Notes: a model not told the origin generated them from the letters alone. A stretch of 64,000 nt of DNA from Tetradesmus obliquus (GCA_030272155.1 CP126191.1:2564501-2628500), one strand, 5' to 3'. Numbered from the stretch's first letter, positions 13,301-25,037 are shown. Numbers and translations are program-made.

Positions 13301-14158
13301 TGCCTCTGCTTCAGTTGCTGCTGCTGCTGCTGCCCCCGCTGCCATTGCTGCCGCTGCCCCGCCTGGTCAGCCAATCCACAGCGTGCAGTAGTTGTCTATG
13401 TAATCAGTCTCGCTGCTGCTGCTGCTACTGCTGCTGCTGCCGCCGCCACTGTTGCCGTCACTCCCACTGCTGCCGCCCCACCTGGCCATCCGATCCACAG
13501 CGTGGAGTAGTTGTTCACGCCCATGAGCGCAGACACCAGCCCGCCAGCACTGATCTGCAGCTTCCACTTGCCGGCCGCGTCCTTGCTGCACGTCACCGGC
13601 AGCCGGTTCGCCACCACGATTAGCCGCCCGCCTGACGGCTCCACCCTGCAGGAAAAAAAACAGGTAAAGAGTAGCGGCCAGCTGCTGTTTGTGACAACGT
13701 GGTGATGCTGCTTGCAAGCTGCTGGCTGTTGCTTGATAAAAGGCAGGGGAGAAGCACCTGGAGCAGATGTCCTGGGGCAACTGCAGGCCACAGCGCAGCA
13801 CTTCTGCCTGGCAAGCAACTGCTGCACCTGCTCAACCTACTTAAACTCTTGGCTAAGCGTTACTGCAGCAGCTGCCGCTGCTGTGCCTGTATCTGCTGCC
13901 CTGCCTATCGCCCAGTTGCGCCTGCCAGGCTCCCCTGCAGCCGCAGCTGCTGTGGTGGCACTGGCCTGGACCCGCTGCACTGGCTGTGGCTATCCTGCAA
14001 GCATTCCTGCAAGCACTCCTGTTTCCTGCAAGCGGCCCGCCAGCCAGCCCACCTGTCCAGCGGCACCAGGTCCTGGCCCTCCCACATGTCCCATTCCTCC
14101 AAGTGATCCAGCGCCTGCGCGGAGCGGCTCTTGCGGATGCGCTCACGCAGCAGGCGGT
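3205..14158 (-). CDS. TPS: Trehalose-6-phosphate synthase, TPS-TPP fusion with degenerate phosphatase
   Basis: Makes trehalose-6-phosphate from UDP-glucose and glucose-6-phosphate; probably cytosolic. Sixteen in-phase exons: 14158-14053, 13645-13482, 12822-12596, 12074-11952, 11721-11522, 11155-11035, 10432-10316, 10033-9862, 9398-9267, 8669-8536, 8303-8217, 7955-7797, 7428-7279, 6675-6493, 6128-5985, 5427-3205. The GT20 synthase half is well kept: [53 protein letters not shown] (the catalytic Arg and Lys), [23 protein letters not shown] and SEFAGAA. The TPP half has lost its catalytic Asp motif (LGYNATLT for LDYDGTLT), and the late GDDRSDEDMF block is replaced by [11 protein letters not shown]; the VTKG lysine remains. 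The last exon adds about 700 residues of Gln/Ala/Ser/Gly low complexity. The first coding exon(s) above 14158 were not identified, so the N-terminus is incomplete. Active synthase with inactive phosphatase is the arrangement of plant class I TPS. Confidence 0.93.
8308..8373 (-). repeat. (CTG)n tract upstream of a TPS acceptor
   Basis: A nearly pure triplet run reads CAG on the plus strand and CTG on the TPS sense strand. It ends just upstream of the 3' splice site of the exon starting at 8303. It stands where a polypyrimidine tract is expected. Confidence 0.85.
10515..10990 (-). repeat. Four echoes of a TPS exon 5' edge
   Basis: The acceptor and start of the exon at 10432 (coding [10 protein letters not shown]) recur in the upstream intron at about 10515-10566, 10631-10677, 10783-10810 and 10961-10990. 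Several copies keep the AG-acceptor context and the adjoining triplet tract. The copies farther from the exon are more degenerate. They would be decoy 3' splice sites or pseudo-exons. Confidence 0.8.
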
Positions 14159-14209
<51 letters not shown>

Positions 14210-15187
14210 ACAGGCAGCCCGCAGGGGCCGGCAGCAACTTGTGGTTCAGCTGCTGGATTGGCTGTTGGGTGTGATGGTGCTGCTGTATGTGTGGTGGTAT
14301 TGACACGGATACTGTTGGGCCAGTGCGGCAGGGTACACAGGGTGCCAGTCCCTGCCGTGCATGGCAGCTGCAAACTAGATTGGCTACATGTCGTAGCTGA
14401 CGCATCGGCATGGTCTTTGAGACAGCAAAGCACCTGACTGCGCATGGTTCGTAAACTTGCGTGGAGTGGTGCACCACAGCAGCGGTTCAAACACAGCTGT
14501 GTTGCTGCCTGGCGTAGATGCAATGCATGCTGCTGATCGTCTGCAGCTGCATGGCCGAAAGCTCATGCACAAAATAGTCATATCTGTGCTGCTGTTGCAT
14601 GGCTGAAGATTGGTTACCCACCAACCCTTGATGCTGGCACTGTTGCAGCAGCAGCGGCCCTGGCAGTGGAGGGGGTCTGTGGCTGGCTGGGCGTGCCAGC
14701 AGCAGGCCCGTCACTGCTGGGCGAGGTCATGGCTATACGCATGGACGTCACGTCGAGATGACAATGAGGCTATTTGGTCCACATTTCCGTGCCACTGCAG
14801 GGAAGTGTACTGGCAGAAGGGCTTGATAAGGCAAGCTGTTGCAGTGATGCAAGCGCCGATATGGATGCGTAGATCAATATTGGATAGTAGGTGCAAGATG
14901 CAATCCCACTCAGCAACGGGTGTGTGTATCACCAACTCATCCAGCGGAGCAACCGCAGCACCTCAGATACACAAGGAAATGTTCGACACTGCGTTCCTGC
15001 TCGTACTGCAAACAGAATGCTTCGCCTTCCTTGCGAGCTCAGGATAACTGACAGCATGCAACATGTGACAAGGATGAATTCACAAGGGCAGGGAATCACC
15101 GAAGACGACCATTCATCGCGGCATCTCTTTCAAACCCACATGTAGTGAAGTGCACAGCATATTCTGTGGCTGCCTGTCACTAGCACC
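14159..15187. other. Divergent intergenic region with unresolved TPS 5' end
   Basis: This stretch separates the first supported TPS exon (minus) from the start of the plus-strand gene at 15188. It must hold the missing TPS 5' exon(s) and both promoters. A minus-strand segment near 14530-14605 encodes an open stretch starting MQQQHRYDYFVHEL and could be part of the TPS N-terminus, but no in-phase splice to 14158 was found. A (CAG)n tract lies at 14161-14206, which is CTG on the TPS sense strand next to the acceptor. Confidence 0.5.
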
Positions 15188-16137
15188 ATGAATTGCTTGC
15201 ACATCTCCAGGGCGCAGCTGCAACAGCAGCGGCAGCAGCAACTGCATTGCAGGTGAAATGAATGTCCTGAAGCTGTAGCTTGGACGTAGCAGCCGCCTTA
15301 CTATATACCGAAGCCCTCAGGGTTGTTTTTGTGCGCTTTTGTTACAGGGCGGTCAGCAGGCTACAACCTTGCTGCACAGTTGCAGCAGCTGGCAGCAGGC
15401 GTGTGCCACGCAGGCACAGCCTGTGCGTGGCAGCAACAGCGCTAAAAGAAAACCCCCAGAACACCCCAAACCCTCAGGTATCAAGTAGTAGCAGCCACAC
15501 CTGCAATCAGGGCAGCACAGTGTGAAAGTCCAAATGCCATGCACATGCCAGGCTCAACCTAGGCTTGCACCCGGCGGATGATTCAGAGCTAGTGCTTGAG
15601 GCTAGTTCGCAGCAGCTGCTACCCTGCTGCTGCCAGTTTTCCTTCATACACTGTAGCATTGTGTTGCGCTGAACACCGTTGATCAGCCTGCAGCGCTGCT
15701 GATCGTTGCGTGCTGGCAATAGGGCACACAAGCGGCAAGCAGCTCGGCAACAGTCACTGGGTGGTGAATGTAACAACTGGCTTCTGCTGCAGGTCGTGCC
15801 ATCATTGGACTTCACGCCGCAGCAGGCGCTGCAGGCACAGTTGGAAGCAATCAGCAGGAATGATGAGCCATGGTGTGTTGCTTTTATGTCCAGCCAGCAG
15901 GTGCTGCCTGCTGCCTGCTGCCTGTCACCAGTGCGTCTTGATACACAGCCGCTCACTGAGGTCATCCCCTGCAGATGGTGCACTGTCATGGACGCTGGCC
16001 CATTGGCCAGCAGTGTGTCGCTACATGCTCAGTCATGACGCTGCTGTACTTGTCCAGGCGACTACTAGTAGTGAGCCAGCAGCCGACCCTATTGTCACCC
16101 TTCCAGGTCAACTGCAGGTCGGGAAAGTTTTGGCCGC

Positions 16138-16169
<32 letters not shown>

Positions 16170-16659
16170 TTGCTGCTGGCTGCTTGCAGGGCAAACCACG
16201 GGGTGCAGACCATGTATGAGTTTGCGGAGGAGGCCGGCGGCATGGAGCGCAGCAGATACTTCGGCTTCTCAAAAGGTGCGCAGCAGGTGCTGTGGCTTCT
16301 CTAAGGCGCACAGCAGATGCTGTGGCTTCTAACAAGGCGCTTCAGCAGTGATTTGGCTTCTCAAACGGTCCACAGCAGGTGCTTTGGCTTCTCAAAAGGT
16401 GCGCGGCAGGTGCTTTAGCTTCTGTGAAGCACACAGCAGATGCGGTGGCTTCTCAAAATCCGCTGCGGCAGTTTGATTTTGTGGTCTCAAAAAGTCCACA
16501 GCAGTTATCTTTCAGCTGTACTTTGGCCTTTTTAAAGGTGCCGTCGCTGCTGCATGTGCAGAGTGGCCAAAGCTGGCTCTCTCGCACACCAAGTACAGCT
16601 TCTCTGGCTGTGCCCAAATTCGTTAATGTCAGCAGCTGGGATGTGGCTCCACAACTTGC

Positions 16660-16695
<36 letters not shown>

Positions 16696-16981
16696 TGCCA
16701 CTGCATATGCTGCTGCAGACCTGTACCACCTGGATCACTTCCTGATTTTCAAAACAAAATGTGCAGAGCTTGTGGACTGCCAGTCATACAGCATCCTAGC
16801 AGGGCCACCGGAGCAGCTGCAGCAGCAGCAGCAGGTGCCACCAGGCATGCAGGCGTTGTATGTGTCAGTGGTAGACAGTCAGGGCAGAGATGGTGGTGTG
16901 TTTGAGTTTGTGCTGGCGCAGAAGGAGTTTGGCTTGAGGAAGGGCTGCTGGATGACCAAGAGCTGCCTCAAGGTGCTGTGA
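15188..16981 (+). CDS. Probable plastid protein resembling DUF4864 (NTF2-like)
   Basis: Five in-phase exons, 15188-15252, 15348-15477, 15793-15872, 16190-16275 and 16719-16981, give 207 residues. The first ~65 residues are rich in Arg, Ser, Ala and Gln with no acidic stretch, as in a chloroplast transit peptide. The mature part holds the blocks SLDFTPQQALQAQLEAISRN, NHGVQTMYEFAEEAGG, RYFGFSKDLYHLDHF and a C-terminal GCWMTKSCLKV. This pattern (short helix with an ND turn, then GIQ..YEFA and a final GCW) matches my recollection of plant DUF4864-type proteins. The function of that family is unknown. Exon 1 and its ATG are the least certain part, since exon 2 could also start at 15321. The intron after 16275 contains a tandem array copying the exon's donor edge. 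Confidence 0.6.
16260..16500 (+). repeat. Tandem array of donor-edge echoes
   Basis: The end of the exon at 16275, TTCGGCTTCTCAAAAG followed by GTGCGCAGCAG, is repeated about seven times with a period near 31 bp. Recognisable copies start near 16292, 16323, 16352, 16383, 16414, 16446 and 16485. Some copies keep an AAAAGGTGCG donor (near 16395). It looks like a minisatellite born from a splice donor. Confidence 0.85.
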
Positions 16982-17930
16982 CAGCAAGCTGTCGTTTGAG
17001 ATTTGTGCACGCGTGACAAATAATTTTGACAGTATGGCGCTAACATCACATTGTAGTCATCATCAATGGTGTCTCGTCGGCACAGGCAGCAGCATGTAAC
17101 ACATACCATGGCAACCGCATTCATAGCAGGCGTGTTCATCGCATGGACTGCACTGCATGGCAGCCTGTGGCCACACAATGCCCTTTAGTCTCCCAACTGG
17201 TGTGCTGTCAACTGGCCTAACAACGTATTATCATGAGCATGCGCATTACCGCTTGAGCGTGGCCAGACTGGTGGCCTCTCAGCAGGCTGCTGAGCTGGCG
17301 CTCACCTCAAGCTGCAGCGGCCAGCCAGCCTGGCTGAGCTGTCACGGCAAGGCACAGCTGCCTTGCCAGCGGTGCACACCACGTGGCGTGCATGCATGGT
17401 GTCCGCCAGCACAACTTATTTGTAATGAGGGGGTGACTAATTTGGTGTTTATGGGTGCATGAGGCTGTACATCACGCTGTGGGCTGGGCTTGTGTACGTT
17501 GCCCAATGTGCTGCACTAGTCGTGGTGAAGGGCACTGTTGATGTCACTGGGAGGAACGTTTTGTGTTTGCAGCATGTTAGTGCAGACTGTTACTGCTGGC
17601 AGGGCTCCTCGGCCCTGGGTGCATGCTCAGCACAGAATAGGGTTCTTGCAGGACAGACAGGTGTAACAGGATGTCACATGGTGTCACTCTGCCAAGCTTG
17701 CGTACCGCAACATGTGGCTCTGGACATAGGCAATCCGAGTTTGAGCTGTGTATGGCTGTGTGGGTTACGAATCGGCCAAACGTGCTGCTGCCCTGCTCAA
17801 CTCTTGCTGCTCGCTGCTCTCAAGCGAGGTGACAATTCAACTGCGACTGTATCACAGTTTCACATAAGCATAGCACACGGTTTCCGGCGATTGATCGGGG
17901 CGTAGGTGTCTGGAGGCGCAGGCATCTGCC
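16982..17930. other. Intergenic, no gene seen
   Basis: This holds the 3' flank of the DUF4864-like gene, with a TGTAA at 17095-17099 about 115 nt past the stop, and the upstream region of SSADH. Open frames here show no conserved motif. Confidence 0.55.
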
Positions 17931-20669
17931 ATGCTGCAGTGTACTGCGCTCGGCCTAGGCCAGCCTTTAGCGTCTGCAGCTTTGGTGGCAGCGCATACAT
18001 TACGCATTTGGAGCATGGCTCAGCCAGCTGCAGCAGCTTACAGCACTGGCGCGCCGAGCGAACCCGTTGAGCTCACAGTCTCGGAAGACTTGCTGTCAAA
18101 AGTGACAGACAAGGAGCTGCTGCGAACGGGAGGCCTGATAGGCGGCAAATGGACGCAGGCCACAAATAGAGCAACGTTCCATGTGAGTGCACAGATAAAG
18201 GCACTAGATCCAGGCAATGCTGTGGTGGCGGGTGCCCCTGCTGCACCAGCAGCACAGCACTGTGGTACACTGCATTACGCGGTTGGCGTGAAAAGGGCTG
18301 CGGTAGCATGTGTGTTGTGTTGTGCTCTGTGGCGGTGTGCATGTGTTGTATTTGGTGTATGTATACTGCAGCCAAGTTGTGCTGCTGAAGCACATCCACC
18401 AGCACTTGTTACGCATGGCTCCTGTGTTTCAAGTGCCGCACTGGGCCATGCATGGGCCATGCAGGAGGATGCTTACATCAGCATCAGGCAGGAGTGCAGC
18501 AGTCGCAGGCTTCACATCACAGATGCAATCACTGATGTTGTTGACAGAGTGTTGCAATCAGATGCATGCAAGCAGGCCACTGGTACGTGTTATCTTGAGC
18601 GCGACAGTCGGAGCCAGGACAGGAAGCAGGGTGCACACACTAGGTGCCGCCAGCTGTGTACACATGTGTTGGTGGAGGCGTTTCAGCTGCACCCAACTGC
18701 GCCTGTAACACGCCTGCTGTGCACTCATCCTGTGCGGCTGCAGGTGCACAGGCCCGCCTTCACGTTTTGCTGCGCAACTGCTGTGCATGTCGACGTACTG
18801 CTGTTGCTGCTGCAGGTGCACAACCCCGCCACAGGCAAGGTGATAGCCACAATGCCCAAGATGCGCGCAGATGAGACGCTCACAGCCATTGCAGCAGCAC
18901 ACGCAGTGTTCCCCACGTGGGCCAACACCACAGCAAAGGAGCGAGGCGCCATCCTTATGCGGTGAGGCGGCCGGCGCAAAGCTTGTATAAGGGCTAGCAA
19001 ATGTATATGTTGCGAAGGGCTAGCAAATGTATATGTTGCGAAGGGCTAGCAAATGTATATGTTGCGAAGGGCTGGCAAATGTATATGTTGCGAAGGGCTA
19101 GCAGCTGCTTTTGTTTCGAGCATGTGCATGCCACAAAGCATTTCCTGCTCTGGTTGCGCGGGTGTGGTTGTGGCGGTGGTCTGGCTGGCTGTAGTACCGA
19201 CGAGCTGCAGCAGCATTCTGATGAGGCATCCTGTGTGCGTGCCATGCGGCACAGCATGTATGCCAGCTGCAATCAGCAGCCAGCCATGACGTCTTTGCAT
19301 GCTGCTTGCTGCTGCTGGTGGGGCCTGGTGTGCCCCACACCCTCTGCTGTTTGTACCAGGAAAACCTCAATCCTCAACGCCAGCGATAACATAGCTACTG
19401 CGGTAACATAGCTACTAAGTAACATAACATAGCTACTGCGGCACTGCTGCGCCTCACCCTGCTGCAGGTGGTACCAGGAGATCCTTAATGCCAGTGACGA
19501 CATAGCAGCCATCATGACAGCAGAGTGCGGCAAACCTCTGGCGGAGTCCAAGGCAGAGATTGCAGCAGGGTGAGGCGCAGCAGCAGCAGCAGCAGCTGGA
19601 TGAGTGCATCATTTCCAGTCTTGCGGCTGCATCGACGAATTAGTAGCGTCGCTCTGCATGTGCAGCATCTGGCATTGCCAGCCAGTGTGCATGGGTGCTT
19701 GAGGTTACACCATGTGTGCAGTGGCAATCGATGCGCAAAGAGAGAAATGTTGCGTGGCTGTGGCCCAGGTACAACGCCAGTCTCACTGGCAGTGCCAAAT
19801 GCCTCTGATAACGCTTACACCACAGGCGCTCCTGCTGTGCTGTGCTGTGTTAACTGCCGCAGCGCTGCGAGCGTGGAGTGGTTTGCTGCGGAGTGCCGGC
19901 GCGTGACGGGTGACGTGCTTGAGACCGTGGACCGCAGCAGGCGCATGGTGACGCTGAAGCAGCCTGTTGGGGTGGTGGCGGCCATCACCCCCTGGAACTT
20001 CCCCATGTCCATGATCACGCGCAAGGTGGGAATTGGCGCTGGCAACAAAGTGCATTGTTGCAACGTGCTTCAAGCACGATATGATGATGTATACACGCTG
20101 CCAGCTGCTGTGTTGCGCCGGCAGTACGATTGGTTGAGCGATGGCAGCAGCTTGTGCCGTGATGAAAAGTATTGCTATCTGCCGACTGGGTGGCCGGGAG
20201 GTTTGCTGTCAAGCGTGGCTGGCTTGCTGGCCAGCCGCGCTCTTACATCCATCATGCTCGCACACAACAGTCGGCCGAGCCTCGCTGTTGCATTGTCCAT
20301 CATGCTCCAATTTCATGTCCGCAATTCACTTCTGCAGGTGGCGCCGGCTATTGCTGCCGGCTGCACGGTGGTGCTCAAGCCTGCTGAGGCCACGCCGCTG
20401 ACCGCGCTGGCGCTTGCGGAGCTGGCCGACAGGGCTGGCGTGCCTGACGGCGTGCTCAATGTGGTGCTGGGCGACGCACCCAGCATAGGTGCGGAGAAAG
20501 TGGTGAAGCCAAAGCTTAATTACCAACAATGCATTAGTACAGTTGTGAGACGCTAACTTGTGTAGAAAAGCTTGCTGCAAAGTTGGTCATGGCATCAGCG
20601 TGTTGGCTATATTGGTTTGCCATGAAGGCCAGCAATGGGCCAATGGGTACACGCAAGTGCCTGCTGAAG

Positions 20670-20714
<45 letters not shown>

Positions 20715-21477
20715 GTTCAACCCGCAGGCCACGCCATGATGAGCAGTGAGACTGTGCGCAAGATTGGGTTCACCGGCAGCACAGCAGTGGGCAAGATGCT
20801 GGCGGAGCAGGCGGCAAAGGTGCGGGGATTTAGGTTCAGGTTTGAAGGTTCAGGTTTTAAAGTTCAGGGATTGGCACTGGCGGAGCAAACAACTCCGCCA
20901 GTGCCAGAGCAAACGGCGAAGTTCGAGCGCCAATGAAGGGCGGCTTTGTCACAGATTCTGTGCAGGCGGCTTTGTCACACACTCTGTGTTACACAATCTG
21001 TGCATTGGTGAAGCGTGTCTGGCTGCACACTTAGTTGCTCAGTCGCATACTCTGTTGGTACTGTTTTGTCACACACTCTGCACGCAGACAGTGAAGCGCG
21101 TGTTGCTGCATACTGTTAAAATTGTATGTTGCGAAATCCGTTACAAACACTCTGTTCCACATGTTCCACCTGCAGATGGTGAAGCGCGTGTCGCTGGAGC
21201 TAGGCAACTTCTGATTTGTGTGTCTGCTAATGTTGCGTTTACTGTTTAAACCTGCTGTCACATACTCCGCCTGCAGACGGTGAAGCGTGTGTCGCTGGAG
21301 CTGGGCGGCAACGCGCCCTTCATCGTGTTTGATGACGCTGACCTGGAGCTGGCGGCAGCAGGCGTGGTGGGCAGCGCGCTGCGCAACAGCGGGCAGACCT
21401 GCATCTGCGCCAACCGCGTGTTCGTGCAGGACCAGGTGCGTGCGCATGTTCATCATTGATGATCCATGAGGCAGGCG

Positions 21478-21512
<35 letters not shown>

Positions 21513-23515
21513 AGACAGCATAGTTTGCCCCTCGATGGGGACTGCAGGCGCTGCTCACTGGGTTGGCGTGGCAGCTTGCGTGTAGTGCTGCTTGAGGCGG
21601 ATCTGCTCCCGCGGCGTGTGGTGTGTGTGCAGCCGTCAGAGGTTGACGCTGTTGGTTGCTCTGCTGCTGCTTGTGCTTGCTGGTACACTGTAGTGCCGTA
21701 CCTGTGTGCAAACTGTTGAAATTGCCCTACCACTTTGGCTGCGTGTGGTGGTGCAGGTGTATGACAAGTTTGCTGAGCTGGTTGCAGCCAGGGTGGCAGC
21801 GCTGAGAGTTGGCGACGGCGCAGCGGCAGACACCACGCACGGGCCGCTCATATCCCCAGCAGGCGTAGAAAAGGTGAGGGCCCACAGGGCTGTTTGCAGC
21901 ATGCAGTAGCGTGAGAACACCGTGGCGTGTCCGTTGAGCTCATGATGCATTTCTCTGCGGTGATACAGCTGCAGCAGGCCTGCTTCAGTGTTGCGTGCTT
22001 TTTGTAGTGAGCTTTCTGTGCTTTCTTCAACAGAGGTGCATGCGGCAATTATTGCTGCTGCTTTGTGCCTTAATGCGCCAAATGTTGGTCTGGTCTAAAC
22101 TTGTCCACTTCCATTGCAGGTCGTTGCGCATGTCAGTGATGCGCTGGCCAAGGGTGCCAAGCTGCTGGTGGGCGGGTCAGTGCCACAGCTGCCTGAGCCG
22201 CTGTCAGGAGGCAACTTCTACAGCCCCACTGTGCTGGCTGAGGCCACCATCGACATGTGAGTGGGGTTGATAGTTGTTGTTGGCCTTAGGGTGCTGGAGT
22301 GTTTTGTGTCGCGCAGTGTGTTGTGTTTTCTGTGTGTGGCGTGGCGGTGGTGGGTGACGGCTGCTGCTTGCGCTTGCGTGCTGGGGGCCAGCTGCATGTG
22401 CAGGTTTTGGCAGTGTCGCAAGGGTTTGATGTGCATGGCACTGCTGCTTGGCTGTGGGACACGTGGCCTGCCTTTACAGCCCCACTGTGCTGGCTGAGGC
22501 CACCATGGACATGTGAGTGAGAGGTGGACTGCGGCAGGGTGCTTTGCGTGTCGTGACTGTGACTTTTATGTGGGTTGTGAATTGCGGGGTTGGGGCTGGT
22601 GGCAGCTGCTGCCTGCGCCTGAGTGCTGGTGCCTGCTTGTTTGATGCTAGCTGGTGGTTGCAGTACTCCCGTGGTTTAACCTGCTGCTCCTGCTGCTGTC
22701 CCTGCTGCTGCTGCTACTGCTGCTTGCAGGCGCTGCTTCCGTGAGGAGACCTTTGGGCCCCTCATCCCACTGTTCAGGTGGGCAGCAGCAGCAGCAGCGC
22801 AACCGCGCCTCGGTCCTGCAGCACATCAGTCAATAACGGGTAGCATGGCAGCTGTTATTGATACCAGGTGCAGCGTTGTGAGCAGTTGCAGCACCAGCAA
22901 CAACATGCCAGCTGGCGTCACACCCTCCTGCCACAAAGCTGCACAAAATGAAAATATGCGTCAAACTGTTCATACACAACCAAACCACTGTCATGTGCAT
23001 TGTTATATGACAATGTTACGGTTGCTGTGGCGCACCAGGTTCAAGGAGGACGACGAGGCTGTGCTCATGGCCAATGACACTGAGTATGGGCTGGCTGCCT
23101 ACTTCTACACGCGGGACCTGCGGCGGGCCTGGACCATTGCGGAGCAGCTGGAGTATGGCATGGTGAGCCTGCTACAGGTTCCAGCGTTTCAGTTGTTATC
23201 TGTTGTTGCTTTTTGGCTTGGCTTGCTTGGCACAGCATATCCAGGCGGGGGTGGACCATTGCGGAGCAGCTGGAGTATGGCATGGTCAGCAGTGACGCGG
23301 CAGCGCTTTGTAACATGAAGTGATGTGAATAAATTGGTGCTTGTGCTTGCGGGGGGCTGTAAGCTTGTCTAAGTGCGAGCGTGGGAGGTGCAGGGCTGGG
23401 TCATGTGATGGCTGCAGTTGCAATTGCGGCGCACCTGCTGGCGACCTGGCCGGCTGCATCCACAGCTATACGTGCTATGCTGCACTGCAAGATGGACTGC
23501 CTTCTGTAACATCAG

Positions 23516-23555
<40 letters not shown>

Positions 23556-23708
23556 ATCGGGCTCAACGAGGTGGCCATTGGCAGCGAGGTGGCTCCCTTT
23601 GGCGGCGTGAAGCAGAGCGGGCTGGGCCGGGAGCAGGGGCGGCAGGGGCTGGATGAGTTCCTGGAGGTGAAGTATCTCTGCATGGGTCTCAACTACAGCT
23701 GGCCCTGA
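17931..23708 (+). CDS. SSADH: Succinate-semialdehyde dehydrogenase, mitochondrial-type
   Basis: Oxidises succinic semialdehyde to succinate with NAD(P)+, the last step of the GABA shunt; probably mitochondrial. Twelve in-phase exons: 17931-18182, 18816-18961, 19468-19569, 19863-20025, 20338-20488, 20728-20819, 21277-21435, 21757-21873, 22120-22256, 22730-22777, 23039-23162, 23556-23708, giving 547 residues. An Ala/Ser/Arg-rich N-terminus of ~45 residues looks like a presequence. Then come [37 protein letters not shown], the nucleotide-binding GFTGST (285-290), catalytic Glu310 in LELGG and catalytic Cys344 in GQTCICANR. The 34-residue gap between them is the family's usual spacing. [11 protein letters not shown] and [14 protein letters not shown] close the fold. 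The LIGGKW and PATGKVI blocks favour the ALDH5 (SSADH) family over other aldehyde dehydrogenases. Several introns carry echoes of neighbouring exon edges. Confidence 0.95.
18989..19105. repeat. 26-bp minisatellite in SSADH intron 2
   Basis: About four and a half copies of a 26-bp unit containing GGCTAGCAAATGTATATG and TTGCGAA lie just after the donor at 18962. The copies are almost identical; one has GGCTGGC for GGCTAGC. Such uniformity suggests recent expansion or homogenisation. Confidence 0.9.
20671..20714 (+). repeat. (CTG)n tract before the SSADH exon 6 acceptor
   Basis: About fifteen GCT/CTG triplets end 13 nt before the 3' splice site at 20727/20728. The tract takes the place of a polypyrimidine tract. 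Confidence 0.9.
20872..20906. repeat. Perfect 14-bp hairpin in SSADH intron 6
   Basis: TGGCACTGGCGGAG at 20872-20885 and its exact reverse complement at 20893-20906 are separated by a 7-nt loop. The left arm shares CTGGCGGAGCA with the end of exon 6, so it is likely an exon echo later joined to an inverted copy. Confidence 0.8.
21003..21212 (+). repeat. Three echoes of the SSADH exon 7 acceptor edge
   Basis: The start of exon 7 (true acceptor at 21276) recurs near 21003, 21080 and 21172. The nearest copy reproduces CTGCAG, the AAGCG.GTGTCGCTGGAGCT stretch and then diverges. CACACTCTG-type intron sequence is repeated along with it, which shows that the duplicated unit spans intron plus exon start. 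Confidence 0.85.
22475..22518 (+). repeat. Echo of the SSADH exon 9 donor edge
   Basis: Forty-four bases repeat 22220-22263 with a single mismatch. They cover the last ~37 bases of exon 9 and the GTGAGTG donor. It sits about 220 bp inside the following intron. Confidence 0.95.
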
Positions 23709-23722
23709 TGGTTACACGCGCA

Positions 23723-23756
<34 letters not shown>

Positions 23757-25037
23757 GCAGCAGTAGCACGTTTGGGCTTTGAAGCATGTGGCTTGGGTGA
23801 GTCCCTGGGTGCCTCTGCATGGGGCTGAACTACAGCTAGCCGTGCTACATGTGCACGGCTGCTGCTGCTGCTGTTGCTGCCATACAGCATGTGTTCTATA
23901 GTGGCATGTGAGGCTCGTTGGTATCAGGCACTGTGACCAAGCAGCAGCAGCAGCAGCAGCAGCGGAATCAGCAGTCACTGGCACTGCCCGCATTGAGGAC
24001 GACAGGCAGGGCTGCAAGTTTGCAGCAGCAAGTTGGCGGCGGCTTTACACCAGTGCTCGGTGGCCGCAAGCTGTTTACCTGATACGGCAGGTGTCGTGCA
24101 CAGGTCAATACCATGCTGTCACAGCACGGTGGTGTGTGCACACAGATGCGCTGCGACCTCAGGGTCGACAGAGCTTGCAGGATGTGGGCAGCAGCACTGT
24201 TGCTGTCACATCTGCTGCCCTCCTTGCCATGCAGCGGGCTGACAGGCTGGAACGACGTTCCTTCTCAGTGTGGTGGGCATGGGTTGTTTCTTTGGACACC
24301 AGGCATGTGCCTGAGCTGTGCAGGAGCGTGAGGCAGCCACAGCACATTGCATGCGTCATGGAGGCTGTGCAGTGATTGCGTAGCTGTCCTTTGCTGCTGA
24401 GTAAGCCTTTGTGCACTTGATGCACACGCACGAATGGCGCAGCACCATGCAGCAGCACAAACTCTTTCGATCATGCAGCAGCCGTATGGGTAACCCCCAC
24501 CTGCTGCCTGGTGAAGGCGGTGAGGGGGTCTGGGTGGTCAACCCCTCACCAATAGAGAGGCAATAATAGTCGTAGTTTCCGCTCCGTACGGGGCGCGGTT
24601 GCCGATGCCGATGACAAGGTATGGCTTACAAGAAGACTATTACTATTTTTATTAACCATGCAGCAGCTTGACCTATGTGCTGATGCTGAGCAAGGCATGC
24701 TATCTGGGTGCACCGGCTCGGGTGCCGGCTGGTCATGTGGTTATATGCTCTATGCAAATTCTGCTGTTCGTGATTGGAGGTTTGATCACACCGACACGAG
24801 AAACTGCCTTCCGGTTGTGCGAGAGTGATGGCGGGTGTGAGAGGTCTCGGCAGAAACGTGTTACAGCAGGATGTCGACACGGCGAGTCGATAGACGTTTA
24901 GCATCGACTTTGATCTTGAAGTATTGATGCTTTTAGAAGAATCCAACGGGCTGCTCTTGAAGTTCTGCACTCTGTACTGTTTCTGTACAGCCTGCCGGAG
25001 ATGCGCAGCTGAGCCTGCTGCATAGCTACAAGCAGAC
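23709..25037. other. Intergenic with terminal-exon echo and retroposon
   Basis: At about 23810-23840 a degraded copy of the SSADH terminal coding sequence (CTCTGCATGGG and AACTACAGCT pieces) lies past the stop codon. CTG and CAG tracts occur at 23724-23757 and 23940-23962. The retroposon at 24483-24656 is listed separately. The remainder should contain the sulfatase promoter; no further gene was seen. Confidence 0.55.
24483..24656 (+). mobile_element. 5'-truncated LINE-like retroposon, copy 1
   Basis: This 174-bp element differs by only two bases, apart from the tail, from the 3' part of the inverted copy at 31336-31608. It ends in an ATT-rich tail. It is flanked by the direct repeat CATGCAGCAGC at 24472-24482 and 24657-24667, as expected for target-primed insertion. 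The reading frame shared by both copies ends in a TAG about 70 bp in. The element is too short to identify a family. Confidence 0.75.
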
